Of a DNA stretch of 64,000 bases, positions 18,293 through 26,894 are shown one piece after another. The position numbers and the translations under genes were made by a program. Where the stretch lies: assembly GCF_959029255.1 (NCBI RefSeq), contig NZ_CAUFUE010000022.1, positions 29,582-93,581 on the forward strand. The letters run 5' to 3'. Within the stretch, counting starts at the first letter, position 1; every line of letters starts with the position of its first letter. The notes under the pieces are model-generated. The model saw nothing but the letters and a program-made list of their open reading frames with translations. It did not search any database and was not told the origin of the DNA. This stretch comes from an uncultured Bacteroides sp. Its GTDB lineage: Bacteria; Bacteroidota; Bacteroidia; Bacteroidales; Bacteroidaceae.

Positions 18293-18955
18293 ATGAATGT
18301 TCAGATAGAAGAAAGCTGGAAAGCGCATTTACAACCTGAGTTTGATAAAGATTACTTTCGTACGCTAACAGAATTTGTACGTACTGAGTATCAGCATGGC
18401 CCTGTATATCCTCCGGGCAAATTGATATTCAACGCCTTCAACCTGTGCCCCTTCGACAAGGTAAAAGTAGTAATTATCGGTCAGGACCCTTATCATGGTC
18501 CCGGACAAGCACACGGGCTTTGCTTCTCCGTTAATGACGGTGTTCCTTTCCCTCCTTCTTTAGTCAACATCTTCAAAGAAATCAAGGCAGATACAGGTAC
18601 GGACGCGCCTGCCACCGGAAATCTGACCCGTTGGGCAGAACAAGGCGTATTACTACTCAACGCCACCCTCACCGTACGTGCCCATCAAGCGGGTTCACAT
18701 CAGAACCGTGGCTGGGAAACATTCACAGATGCCGCCATCCGGGTGCTCGCTGAGCAAAAAGAACACCTCGTCTTCATTCTATGGGGTTCATACGCACAAC
18801 GCAAAGGAGCTTTCATAGACCGTAGCAAGCACTTGGTGCTGACCTCCGCCCATCCTTCTCCCCTCTCAGCCTACAATGGTTTCTTCGGGAATAAACATTT
18901 CAGCAAAACGAATGAATACCTGAGAGCACACGGTGAAACGGAAATTGTCTGGTGA
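18293..18955 (+). CDS. ung: Uracil-DNA glycosylase, family 1
   Basis: Excises uracil from DNA to start base-excision repair. The 220-residue length is typical. The water-activating motif is IIGQDPYHGPGQAHGLCFSV (about residues 62-81), with the catalytic Asp in GQDPYHG. The DNA-intercalation loop is HPSPLSAYNGFFG near residue 188. Family block WAEQGVLLLNATLTVR is also present. It is convergent with lptD across a palindromic region. Confidence 0.97.
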   Translation: MNVQIEESWKAHLQPEFDKDYFRTLTEFVRTEYQHGPVYPPGKLIFNAFNLCPFDKVKVVIIGQDPYHGPGQAHGLCFSVNDGVPFPPSLVNIFKEIKADTGTDAPATGNLTRWAEQGVLLLNATLTVRAHQAGSHQNRGWETFTDAAIRVLAEQKEHLVFILWGSYAQRKGAFIDRSKHLVLTSAHPSPLSAYNGFFGNKHFSKTNEYLRAHGETEIVW

Positions 18956-18996
18956 GAAACATTCCCAAACATAAACCTCTACTCTAGGAACACAAA

Positions 18997-19045
18997 GTCT
19001 TACTTTACGTCTCTAAAGTTGAACTTTAGAGACGTAAAGTAAGAC
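18997..19045. repeat. Near-perfect 24-bp palindrome with a one-base centre
   Basis: Arms 18997-19020 and 19022-19045 are exactly complementary around a single G at 19021; the arm contains ACTTTACGTCTCTAAAG. A second hairpin (19048-19064 with 19081-19098) and an outer CACAAAGT/ACTTTGTG pairing (18991-18998 with 19094-19101) surround it. It lies between convergent ung and lptD. Confidence 0.8.
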
Positions 19046-19117
19046 ATAAAGTATAAAGTATGATTAGAATATCTTTTATACTTCATACCTTATACTTTGT
19101 GCCTTATCTTTATATTC

Positions 19118-21913
19118 TTAGTACCACTGAATATTACTTTGCGTCTGGCTTCTCTGCTCCCACTTCAAATCTTGCAGGATACTGGCATTGGCACGGATAG
19201 TAAAGTTGTAGTATTTCCACTGTCCGAAAGGAGAAAGGCTGGCAGACATACTGAAACAGTGGAGGTCACGAGTAATATTGAAAGAAGTCTGGACAATCTT
19301 CTTAGCTTCAAAGTCGTAGCCTGAATTGAAGCTGACGGCCCATTTATTAGAAATCTTGATATTACCGGAAGCACTCAAGTTATGGGTATACCGATAAGGA
19401 TAACGCATCGTCTTCCGGTTAATTGGTTTTGAAGTATCCTCAGAGATATTGAAGTTATAATTCAGGTTCAAAGACCAAGGCATTTTGAAGACCTGATACC
19501 CGTCAGCATCCACAGCAGCTTTTTCCACCTTCTTCTTAGGCATACCGCTGTCAGTTCCTTCCCCAACACCTTCTTCGGAGTCCGCATCAGCCTCATCCTT
19601 TTTCTTGTTGTCCGAATCGCCCTCTTTTACTCCATGCAACTTGTTCATCCATTTTTTCCAGGTATCGTTATTAAACGTATAACTGAAAGAAGAACCATAT
19701 CCCTGGAAAATACCGAAACGTCCGTAGGACCATTCCGTCCGGTCGCTAGGCACCACATTACCATTCTTGTCGAAGGCATAACCATACGTTTTAAACGAGG
19801 AACTCATACTGAAAGTATAGCTCTTGGACAACTTCAAACGTAAATTCAGACTAAGGTCACTCCACGGACGTGTAGCAGCAGCCATATTGTAACTAATACT
19901 TGCGCCCAGCTCATCAATCAAGCTGACTTTCTTGATAGAATCATTCTTATCCTTATACTTCATTTCCAAGTTATTGGAAATGCTGAAACTGATATTTCCC
20001 TGTTTTCCACGCCCCGGCACGCCAAACATTTGTCCGGCGTATGGAGAATAAGTCACCGTATCACGCCTTCCGTCCGCATACGTCTTGATATAAGAATCAT
20101 AGTAGCCATAACGGGACGAACCAAAGTCAGGCGCCGCACTGATGCTCACCGAAGGAGTGATGACATGGCGGATTTGTATTTCTTTCTTTGGGAAAAACAA
20201 CGGCTTATACATACCATATATCTTGGTATTGATGCCCAGACTGGCATTATAATTATAAACCCGATGGAAACCGTAAATCGTATCGGTATTCACTTCCTTG
20301 CCACCATTCCCCACATTCGGGTCCCAATCTTTCATCACCTTGCGAGTATACCAACGCTCCGTATAGCTGACCGACGGGGTGAGGTTGAAGTACTTGAACA
20401 AAGTAAAAGTAGCACTGACAGGAATTTCATGCTTCATTCCGTTGTCCCAGTCCTTTATTAGGTTGGATTTGAACAACAGATTATCTTTCGTCTTGATACT
20501 GTTTGAAAAACGCCCGCTATATCGAACGGATATTTTCTCATACCACTTTTCGTCTCCCGCAGCACGTTTCCGCTTGAAAGGGAAGATAGTACTCAATGTG
20601 ATATTCAAATCAGGCAATGTCATATTCACAGAAGAGTCACGCATGGTTTGGGCAATGTTGGTCGTAGCAGCAATAGTTAAGTGCTGGTCAGGAAAAGTAC
20701 GGGAATAGCTGATACTTGACGTCTTCGTATTTTGCGACATGGCATTCGAGTTGTACATATTACCGATATTGGTACGCTCATAACTACTTGTTGCAAAGTT
20801 CACACTGGCAGAAAAAGTAGAATTGGGACTCGCCTTCGGATCCTGACGATGAGACCATACAATTTTAAAGTCCTTGGCTACCGAATAGTCCGGCAACCCC
20901 TTATCACCCGTCTTTGTCACCTGATAACTAGCCTGCAACAAGCCGGAGTACTTATATCTTTTTACATAGTTGGACTCCATATTCAAAGCCCAAGAGCCTT
21001 TAGTAAAGATATCCGCACGCAGTTTCAAATCCATTTTGTCACTGATGGCAAAGTAATATCCTCCATCTGTCAGACCAAAACCACGGCTCGAGTCATCCAT
21101 ATAAGTAGGCATCAGGAAACCTGATGAATAACTGCTTGAGAAGGGAAAAAAGAAGAACGGTACGGCAAGCGGCAAAGGTACATCTTCCACCACCAGATAG
21201 GCAGGTCCCGTCACCACATTCTTTTTCGGACGCACCTTGGCGTATGTCATCTGCATATAGAAGTGAGGGTGCTCATGGTGGTCGCAGGTAGTGTATCGCC
21301 CACTTCTCATATAAAGTTCGTCATTGGCACCTTTCTTGGCATTGTTACCGGTAACGTATCCTTCGCCTTGCTGGCTGACTACATTACTGATGATACCTTT
21401 TTTGCTCTTGAAGTTATAACGGATAGTATTCGTTTCGTAAGGAGTTTCACCGTCTTTAAAGACCGGAGTACCTTTTGCCACTCCCAAGGAATCTTCCACA
21501 CCATGAGCATATACTGTACTACTATCCATATTCATGGTAATCACATCAGCCGCCAATTCTATCTGTTGATAATTGACCTTGCCCTGCCCGTACAAATGGG
21601 CATATCCACCCTGAGCAAAGACGATAGAGTCGTTCGCTTCGTAGGTGACCGGAGCATCCAGCGGTTGTTTCTTCTGTTCGGGAGCCGCCAAAGAATCAAC
21701 CCCTAAAGAATCCGTTTTAGATATCTTGTTCACCCTCGAACGAGAGCGCGTAGGTTTCTTCCCTACCGAATCATTTCGTAAGGTGTCAGTCTGTTGATTC
21801 TCCGAAAGTACAATTCCACCCCGGCGACGCTGGGAAACTGCCTCACCGGAAAGAAGGAGTAAGACGAATAGTAGTATGAATGATATGAATGTATTTGCTT
21901 TCAATGGCGTCAT
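19118..21913 (-). CDS. lptD: LPS-assembly outer-membrane protein LptD-like
   Basis: A 931-residue predicted outer-membrane beta-barrel. A signal peptide occupies residues 1-27. An OstA-like periplasmic jelly-roll covers roughly 90-260 (VTYEANDSIVFAQGGYAHLYG, IELAADVITMNMDSSTVYA). The barrel makes up the rest, with many alternating aromatic strands. LptD inserts lipopolysaccharide into the outer leaflet together with LptE. The protein matches the Bacteroidetes form, annotated as putative LPS assembly protein. A Glu/Asp/Lys-rich loop lies near residues 755-790. A TACTTTTG -7 box sits 27 nt upstream of the start. Confidence 0.85.
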   Translation of the reverse strand: MTPLKANTFISFILLFVLLLLSGEAVSQRRRGGIVLSENQQTDTLRNDSVGKKPTRSRSRVNKISKTDSLGVDSLAAPEQKKQPLDAPVTYEANDSIVFAQGGYAHLYGQGKVNYQQIELAADVITMNMDSSTVYAHGVEDSLGVAKGTPVFKDGETPYETNTIRYNFKSKKGIISNVVSQQGEGYVTGNNAKKGANDELYMRSGRYTTCDHHEHPHFYMQMTYAKVRPKKNVVTGPAYLVVEDVPLPLAVPFFFFPFSSSYSSGFLMPTYMDDSSRGFGLTDGGYYFAISDKMDLKLRADIFTKGSWALNMESNYVKRYKYSGLLQASYQVTKTGDKGLPDYSVAKDFKIVWSHRQDPKASPNSTFSASVNFATSSYERTNIGNMYNSNAMSQNTKTSSISYSRTFPDQHLTIAATTNIAQTMRDSSVNMTLPDLNITLSTIFPFKRKRAAGDEKWYEKISVRYSGRFSNSIKTKDNLLFKSNLIKDWDNGMKHEIPVSATFTLFKYFNLTPSVSYTERWYTRKVMKDWDPNVGNGGKEVNTDTIYGFHRVYNYNASLGINTKIYGMYKPLFFPKKEIQIRHVITPSVSISAAPDFGSSRYGYYDSYIKTYADGRRDTVTYSPYAGQMFGVPGRGKQGNISFSISNNLEMKYKDKNDSIKKVSLIDELGASISYNMAAATRPWSDLSLNLRLKLSKSYTFSMSSSFKTYGYAFDKNGNVVPSDRTEWSYGRFGIFQGYGSSFSYTFNNDTWKKWMNKLHGVKEGDSDNKKKDEADADSEEGVGEGTDSGMPKKKVEKAAVDADGYQVFKMPWSLNLNYNFNISEDTSKPINRKTMRYPYRYTHNLSASGNIKISNKWAVSFNSGYDFEAKKIVQTSFNITRDLHCFSMSASLSPFGQWKYYNFTIRANASILQDLKWEQRSQTQSNIQWY

Positions 21914-21939
21914 TAACTTATAGTTTACGCTTGAAGGGG

Positions 21940-21947
21940 CAAAAGTA
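21940..21947 (-). promoter_or_regulatory. Candidate -7 element of lptD
   Basis: The minus strand reads TACTTTTG (TAnnTTTG), 27 nt before the lptD start. No clear -33 box. Confidence 0.5.
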
Positions 21948-21993
21948 CGTATTTTATACGGTATAATCTCCCTTTTTAAAGAAATTTAGATTG

Positions 21994-22530
21994 CTACAAG
22001 AACTGTTCGCACCAATGGTCGAAACGTTGTAACCCGGCTTCACCATATCGTTCGAGGCTCTTTCGCGCCTTTTCCACACTTTTTTCATGTTCCAAGCGCG
22101 TTTTGGAATAGAACTTGTCTGCAAAGCAAATCACTTGTTCCTCCAGACTTACCGGAACCATTTCCCGGTGTGGTACAGGAAGTTCTTGTGCTATGATTTC
22201 ATCCAGTGAAAGCCCCGCTCCCGTATGCCTTTCGCAAACCAAAGCGTGACGCGGATAACCTTCCGTGCGAACTAAATCAGCCCCCAGGTAACCATGACAG
22301 ATATAAGGCTTATCACCCAAACAAAAAATGCCATCGGCATCCGTCAGGAAAATCCCTATATCATGCAGCATGGCCGCTTCATACAGAAAATCTTTATCCA
22401 ATGACAATTCAGGATGCTTATCGGCAATCCATAGAGCTTTGTCTGCCACCGAGCGGCTATGAGTCAGCAAGATATGCTTCAGTTCATTTGCCTCCGGATA
22501 ATATTTATCAATTAATTCCAGCGGATTCAT
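21994..22530 (-). CDS. HD-domain phosphohydrolase (HDIG type)
   Basis: A 178-residue cytoplasmic protein with a metal-binding HD domain. LLTHSRSVADKALWIADKH supplies the first histidine and AAMLHDIGIFL the HD doublet (about residue 54), with a later histidine in VCERHTG. The family hydrolyses nucleotides or phosphoesters; the substrate is unknown. Its ATG is separated by one base from the stop of the glycosyltransferase gene on the same strand, so the two form an operon. Confidence 0.85.
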   Translation of the reverse strand: MNPLELIDKYYPEANELKHILLTHSRSVADKALWIADKHPELSLDKDFLYEAAMLHDIGIFLTDADGIFCLGDKPYICHGYLGADLVRTEGYPRHALVCERHTGAGLSLDEIIAQELPVPHREMVPVSLEEQVICFADKFYSKTRLEHEKSVEKARKSLERYGEAGLQRFDHWCEQFL

Positions 22531-22531
22531 T

Positions 22532-24250
22532 TTATTTCTGACTGAATTTATAAATCAATATTCTGCTACGTAAATCGCAACTGCGATAAGAAGTGAGATA
22601 AACCTCTTCCAATTGATACTTATCCGAATACTTCTTCAAGAAATCTTCTTGAGTCCGCTCGGAAAGCATCACATATCCCGTGCCGGGAAGCCCGGGAGCA
22701 AAATCTCTCACCCGGTCGTTCAGATAAAAATTGGCGCAATAAAAACGAATCATCGGGGGTGTGTATGAATACATAAGTCCATCCCCCACATACTCATTAA
22801 CTTTGTCGGCTAAATGCTTGTCCGATTTCGTAGCCAAAACCGCAGGCTGATAAACACCATCCAAAGAAACGAACAAACACAAGATGCAACCGGCTGTACC
22901 ATATAATAAAGAACGTGTATCTGCCCGCTTTGCTAAAGCTATCAGCATACACGCACCCGCCATTGCCGGTAATGCCACAATCAGCCATTTAGAGAAAGAC
23001 AAATCCATATCTTCCAATGCATGCATAAACCCAACGTTTTCGGCAGCATGTTTACCCGTTCCCCAAACACTATCAGGAATCAGCCCGAGACGCACTACAA
23101 TAAACGTTGCCGTAAGCAGCAAAGCCAGTGAAGCAAAGATATAGGCCGAAATTTTAAAGACTCTCGCCCCGCGTTGTACCAATGCCAGGAGATATTCGGC
23201 AATCAGCATTGCCATGAATGGATAGATAGGTAGCAGATATACGCTACGTTTACTTTTCGGGATACAATAGAAAATGAATATAAACAGGATAACCACCCAC
23301 GTGAATAGATGCAGGGGAGATTGCGAACGGAATTTCATCCAAGCATTTCTGAAACGTTCGCCCCAGGACAAACCTTCCGGCAGAAACCGCATTTCTTTCC
23401 ATTTCAAGCCGAAAAGAGAAATCACCAATACCAAAGTCCATGGTATCCATCCCCAGATGATAGTCAAGAAATTATACCACAACGGATTTTCATGAGAAGC
23501 GTATGACATCTTGCGGAAGAAGCGTCCGGTATTCTCTTCCATCATCAGGTTTATGAATGATTCTCCGCCTTGCCGGTAGGCAGCCCAGAACCATATTCCC
23601 AACGGAATGAGTGAAAGCAGCCCGATGCACAGCAAAGAAAGAAAGGTCTTGCCGAATGAACGCCCACGCAACAATTGATAGATACCGATGCCCACACAAG
23701 GGAAAATGGAACCTACGGGACCTTTCGTCAAAGTGGCACACGCCATCAGCAACACTGCCAGCCAAGGCACTCCCTTAGCCCCCTTCTCATCCCAGCGGAA
23801 AAACAGGCACAGGGAAATCACGATAAAGGAGACCTGCACCATATCCAGTCGGCAAGCCACCGCCGCCCGATGCACTTCAAAGGAAGATAATAGAAGAATA
23901 GAAGTCAGAAATGCCGTTTTTACATCTTTACGCCTAGCCACGAAAGAGAAAAACACAAGCTGCATAGCCAAAAAAGCCAGTGCCGACGGCACGCGTGACG
24001 AAAACTCCGTCACCCCTCCCATAATGGAAGACACGACAGCAATCACCCAATAAAGGAAAGGAGGTTTATAGGCTATTTCCACTCCATAATTCACCGGAAG
24101 AATCCAGTTACCGCTCTCCAGCATCGTATAAGCCACTATTGCTTCGCGCGGTTCTCCTTTTGAATAAAAAATGGTCTCTCCCAAAAAGGGAACAATCACA
24201 AGTACACTGAGCAGGGCTATGAACCAGAACGCCTTCTTTTTATCTGACAT
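22532..24250 (-). CDS. Glycosyltransferase family 39 (ArnT/PMT-like), membrane protein
   Basis: A 572-residue multi-pass inner-membrane protein with about a dozen hydrophobic segments. The first periplasmic loop carries YSKGEPREAIVAYTMLESG, including the acidic residue typical of GT-C enzymes such as ArnT, followed by AYKPPFLYW. It transfers a sugar from a polyprenyl-phosphate donor to lipid A or another glycan. Divergent genes for GtrA and a GtrB-like polyprenyl-phosphate glycosyltransferase fit that pathway. Acceptor unknown. Confidence 0.9.
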   Translation of the reverse strand: MSDKKKAFWFIALLSVLVIVPFLGETIFYSKGEPREAIVAYTMLESGNWILPVNYGVEIAYKPPFLYWVIAVVSSIMGGVTEFSSRVPSALAFLAMQLVFFSFVARRKDVKTAFLTSILLLSSFEVHRAAVACRLDMVQVSFIVISLCLFFRWDEKGAKGVPWLAVLLMACATLTKGPVGSIFPCVGIGIYQLLRGRSFGKTFLSLLCIGLLSLIPLGIWFWAAYRQGGESFINLMMEENTGRFFRKMSYASHENPLWYNFLTIIWGWIPWTLVLVISLFGLKWKEMRFLPEGLSWGERFRNAWMKFRSQSPLHLFTWVVILFIFIFYCIPKSKRSVYLLPIYPFMAMLIAEYLLALVQRGARVFKISAYIFASLALLLTATFIVVRLGLIPDSVWGTGKHAAENVGFMHALEDMDLSFSKWLIVALPAMAGACMLIALAKRADTRSLLYGTAGCILCLFVSLDGVYQPAVLATKSDKHLADKVNEYVGDGLMYSYTPPMIRFYCANFYLNDRVRDFAPGLPGTGYVMLSERTQEDFLKKYSDKYQLEEVYLTSYRSCDLRSRILIYKFSQK

Positions 24251-24278
24251 ACTTTTCCTTTTTTACGTTTTCAGGGGA

Positions 24279-24316
24279 CAAAAGTACTAATTATTCTGCA
24301 ACAATAGCTAACTTTG
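24279..24316. promoter_or_regulatory. Divergent -7 elements for the GT39 and gtrA-like genes
   Basis: TACTTTTG on the minus strand (24279-24286) points to the GT39 gene. TAACTTTG on the plus strand (24309-24316) points to the GtrA gene. The two promoters share the 111-bp gap. Confidence 0.55.
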
Positions 24317-24361
24317 CCATCGCAATCATGTTACAAAAATGTTACAACTATAAATCAGAAG

Positions 24362-24742
24362 ATGAAGCAACTGAAACAATTACCGGAATTTATACGTTTC
24401 GTCCTGGTGGGTATTCTGGCAACCACCTTGCACTACGGGGTTTATTTCCTGTTGCAATGGGTCATCAACGTCAACATCGCCTACACGCTCGGTTATGCTT
24501 TCAGTTTTGTCGTCAATTTCTACCTGACCGCCTACTTCACTTTCGACAAGAAACCCTCCTGGGGAAAAGCATTCGGATTTGGCGGAGCGCATCTGGTAAA
24601 CTACCTGCTGCACATCGGATTGCTGAACTTTTTCTTATGGGTGGGACTTTCCAAGCCATTTGCACCCATCCCGGTATTCGCAATCGCCATCCCCGTCAAC
24701 TTCGTGCTGGTACGCTTTGTTTTCAAGCGAAAGACACAGTGA
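24362..24742 (+). CDS. GtrA-family membrane protein
   Basis: A 126-residue protein with four predicted transmembrane helices (FIRFVLVGILATTLHYGVYF at the start), the GtrA fold proposed to help flip polyprenyl-linked sugars. The ATG at 24362 is preferred because an upstream TTG at 24314 lies inside the -7 box. The next gene encodes a GtrB-like glycosyltransferase, the usual partner. Confidence 0.88.
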   Translation: MKQLKQLPEFIRFVLVGILATTLHYGVYFLLQWVINVNIAYTLGYAFSFVVNFYLTAYFTFDKKPSWGKAFGFGGAHLVNYLLHIGLLNFFLWVGLSKPFAPIPVFAIAIPVNFVLVRFVFKRKTQ

Positions 24743-25037
24743 TTGCCAGTTGTCATATCGCCACATTGCCATACTTCTACCTCCCCACCAGTTGATTCCT
24801 TCCAGATTGTTCTATTTTTCCCTTTTCCGGGTATCCGAACCCTATCCGGGCCGTGTTTGCTCCGTGTCTATAGGATTGGACTTGGTACGGACCGGGTATG
24901 GACAGGGTACGGAGCGGATAAGGTGAGGGTTAAAATTGGTCTGCTTGTAAGATGTCTGATGTTTTTAAGGGAATAATGCCGCATACTTCCGTAAAAGTAA
25001 TATATTTGCGAAGTGTTTAATCATGCCCTTGTGCGAA
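24743..25037. other. Intergenic gap between the GtrA and GT2 genes
   Basis: No credible gene. A G/C-richer stretch at about 24830-24925 repeats CCGGGTAT- and TACGGA-like motifs in both orientations, suggesting weak secondary structure. TATATTTG at 25001-25008 is a probable -7 box for the downstream GT2 gene. Confidence 0.5.
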
Positions 25038-25985
25038 ATGAAAAAAGTAACCCTATTAATCCCTGTATATAATGAAGAAGCAATGCTTCCCGCTCTCTAC
25101 GCGCGTTTGATAGAACTCATCAATCGAAACGACGCATACGAGTGGGAAATTTTATTCATTAACGACGGCAGCAGTGACAGAACTCTGGAAAGTCTCCGCC
25201 AACTCCGGCAAACGGACAAAAGGGTGAATTATGTAAACCTTTCGCGCAACTTCGGTAAAGAAGTTGCCATGCTGGCAGGTTTCGATTACACCACCGGTGA
25301 TTGCTGTGTTGTGATGGATGCCGACTTGCAAGACCCTCCCGAACTGGTAGACCAGATGCTGAAATACTGGGAAGAAGGATACGACGACATCTACGCCAAA
25401 CGTCGTGACCGTGGAGAAGAGAGTTGGCTACGCCGACGATTGTCCCTGGCTTTCTACAAGATATTGCAGAAGATGAGCCGCATAGACATCCTGCCTAATG
25501 TAGGGGATTTCCGACTGCTGGACCGCCGGTGTGTATTGACGCTTCGCCGTCTGCGCGAACAGGAGCGATATACCAAAGGATTATTCTGCTGGATTGGCTA
25601 CAAAAAGAAAAGCATAGAATTCGACCGTGGCGACCGCCTTGCCGGACATTCTTCGTGGAGTTTCTTCAAGCTGCTGAACCTGGCAATAGAAGGTATCACT
25701 TCTTCCTCCACCGCCCCACTGCGCATCGCCACCCTCTGTGGAGTACTGTTCTCTATTTCCAGTTTTATCTATGCCATCTACTTTCTGATAAAAACAATCG
25801 TCTATGGCGACCAGGCCGCCGGCTTCCCTACCCTGATTGTAGTAATTCTCTTCTTAGGCGGCATTCAATTATTCTCTCTCGGGGTGATAGGCGAATACAT
25901 CGGGCGTATTTTCAATGAAACGAAAAGAAGGCCTACTTATATTGCTTCCGATTATAACGAAAAGAAATTGGGATATGATGAATAG
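25038..25985 (+). CDS. Polyprenyl-phosphate glycosyltransferase, GT2 (GtrB/DPM1-like)
   Basis: Transfers a sugar from a nucleotide donor to undecaprenyl phosphate at the inner membrane. The GT2 domain covers about residues 1-225: LLIPVYNEEAMLPALYARL, FINDGSSDRTLE, and the DxD-type VVMDADLQDPPELVDQM. Two C-terminal transmembrane segments follow (IATLCGVLFSISSFIYAIYF and TLIVVILFLGGIQLFSLGVI), as in GtrB. The ATG at 25038 is preferred; one at 25023 is only 14 nt from the -7 box. Its last codons overlap the next gene by 11 nt. Confidence 0.9.
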   Translation: MKKVTLLIPVYNEEAMLPALYARLIELINRNDAYEWEILFINDGSSDRTLESLRQLRQTDKRVNYVNLSRNFGKEVAMLAGFDYTTGDCCVVMDADLQDPPELVDQMLKYWEEGYDDIYAKRRDRGEESWLRRRLSLAFYKILQKMSRIDILPNVGDFRLLDRRCVLTLRRLREQERYTKGLFCWIGYKKKSIEFDRGDRLAGHSSWSFFKLLNLAIEGITSSSTAPLRIATLCGVLFSISSFIYAIYFLIKTIVYGDQAAGFPTLIVVILFLGGIQLFSLGVIGEYIGRIFNETKRRPTYIASDYNEKKLGYDE

Positions 25986-26499
25986 AATACACATACAGCG
26001 TTACCATTCTCCCTGCGGAGATTTGATGCTTGGTTCTTTTGAAGACAAACTCTGCTTATGCGACTGGGCGGTAGAAAAGCACAGAGATATAGTAGATATA
26101 AGGCTACGAAAAATTCTGCAAGCCGACTATGAAGAAAGTCCATCGCCCGTCATTGAAGAAGCCCGCAAGCAGTTGGATGAATACTTTGAGGGCAAACGGA
26201 CCACTTTTGACATTCCACTGCTTTTTGCAGGCACAGAGTTTCAAAAAAGCGTCTGGCATGAACTGTTGAAAATACCATACGGCAAAACTATATCATACGG
26301 CGAACTGGCAAAACGCCTGGGCATGCCCCGAGCCGTTCGTGCCGTAGCCAACGCCAATGGAGCGAATGCCATTTCCATCATTACTCCTTGCCACCGCGTA
26401 ATTGGCAGTAATCATTCATTGACAGGCTACGCCGGTGGACTCAACGCAAAGAAGAAATTGCTGGAGTTGGAAACTTACGTAAAACTGCTGTTCACATAA
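25975..26499 (+). CDS. Methylated-DNA-protein-cysteine methyltransferase (Ogt type)
   Basis: Repairs O6-alkylguanine by moving the alkyl group to its own cysteine. From the ATG at 25975 the protein is 174 residues. The N-terminal ribonuclease-like domain is followed by the DNA-binding domain with ISYGELAKRLGMPRAVRAVA and the active-site motif ITPCHRVIG. The start overlaps the end of the glycosyltransferase gene, implying co-transcription. An upstream in-frame ATG at 25915 would overlap that gene further and lacks homology. Confidence 0.94.
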   Translation: MMNRIHIQRYHSPCGDLMLGSFEDKLCLCDWAVEKHRDIVDIRLRKILQADYEESPSPVIEEARKQLDEYFEGKRTTFDIPLLFAGTEFQKSVWHELLKIPYGKTISYGELAKRLGMPRAVRAVANANGANAISIITPCHRVIGSNHSLTGYAGGLNAKKKLLELETYVKLLFT

Positions 26500-26592
26500 T
26501 TGAATGAAGCTATTCCTAATCTAAATCATCAACCGTTGGCCGACAATTTAAATTTGTTTCATCTCATTTTTTCTCTTTTTCCATAGCTGATA
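26500..26592 (-). pseudogene. Stranded original 3' end of the BASS transporter gene
   Basis: Read on the minus strand from about 26614, the sequence encodes WQNIINSYQLWKKRKNEMKQ and then a stop. This matches the end of the intact transporter (39061-40017), WQNIINSWQLWKKRKKELIN. It is interpreted as the displaced chromosomal 3' end of that gene, left at the far side of the integrated element. Confidence 0.75.
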
Positions 26593-26615
26593 GCTATTGA
26601 TAATGTTTTGCCACA
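26593..26615. repeat. attL core of the integrated element
   Basis: ATAATGTTTTGCCACA preceded by GCTATTG; identical except one base to 39103-39125. Similarity extends about 25 nt to the left (T-rich, then TTCCATAGCTGATA versus TTCCAAAGTTGCCA). Confidence 0.8.
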
Positions 26616-26658
26616 TATTATATATACAATATCACATAAGTCTGATTATCAAAAGAAA

Positions 26659-26894
26659 AGCCCACCTATTACTAACAGTGGGTAACAAAATAGTAACAAA
26701 AAAAACGAAGAAATTCGCTTAACGGTGGGCTTCTTATGCAAAGGTAACAAAAGCCCTCTAACCATAAAAGCAAAACTGGCAAAAAGAAGAATACTATTTT
26801 TTCTTTTCGCCAGCATATATACATTTTGCTGTCTATAGAAATTGGTTTAGTTCGTTTTGGATATATAGACAAAAGAATGAACTAAACTTATTTT
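26659..26894. promoter_or_regulatory. Left-end non-coding region with GTAACAAA repeats
   Basis: No gene is seen. GGTAACAAAA occurs at 26681-26690 and 26742-26751, with a further GTAACAAA at 26693-26700. The same word recurs near the integrase at the other end, so these are candidate arm-type recombinase sites. AAGCCCACC (26659-26667) pairs with GGTGGGCTT (26724-26732). The left copy of a long direct repeat (26776-26889) fills the rest. Confidence 0.55.
26776..26889. repeat. Left copy of a 114-122-bp direct repeat around the DUF1016 gene
   Basis: Shares CTGGCAAAAAG, TTTTCGCCAGCATATATA, TTTAGT-CGTTTTGG and ACTAAACTT blocks with 28038-28159. Inside it, TGTCTATA/TATAGACA and GTTTAGTTC/GAACTAAAC interleave in a pseudoknot-like order. 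It may be a regulatory or recombination repeat. Confidence 0.7.
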
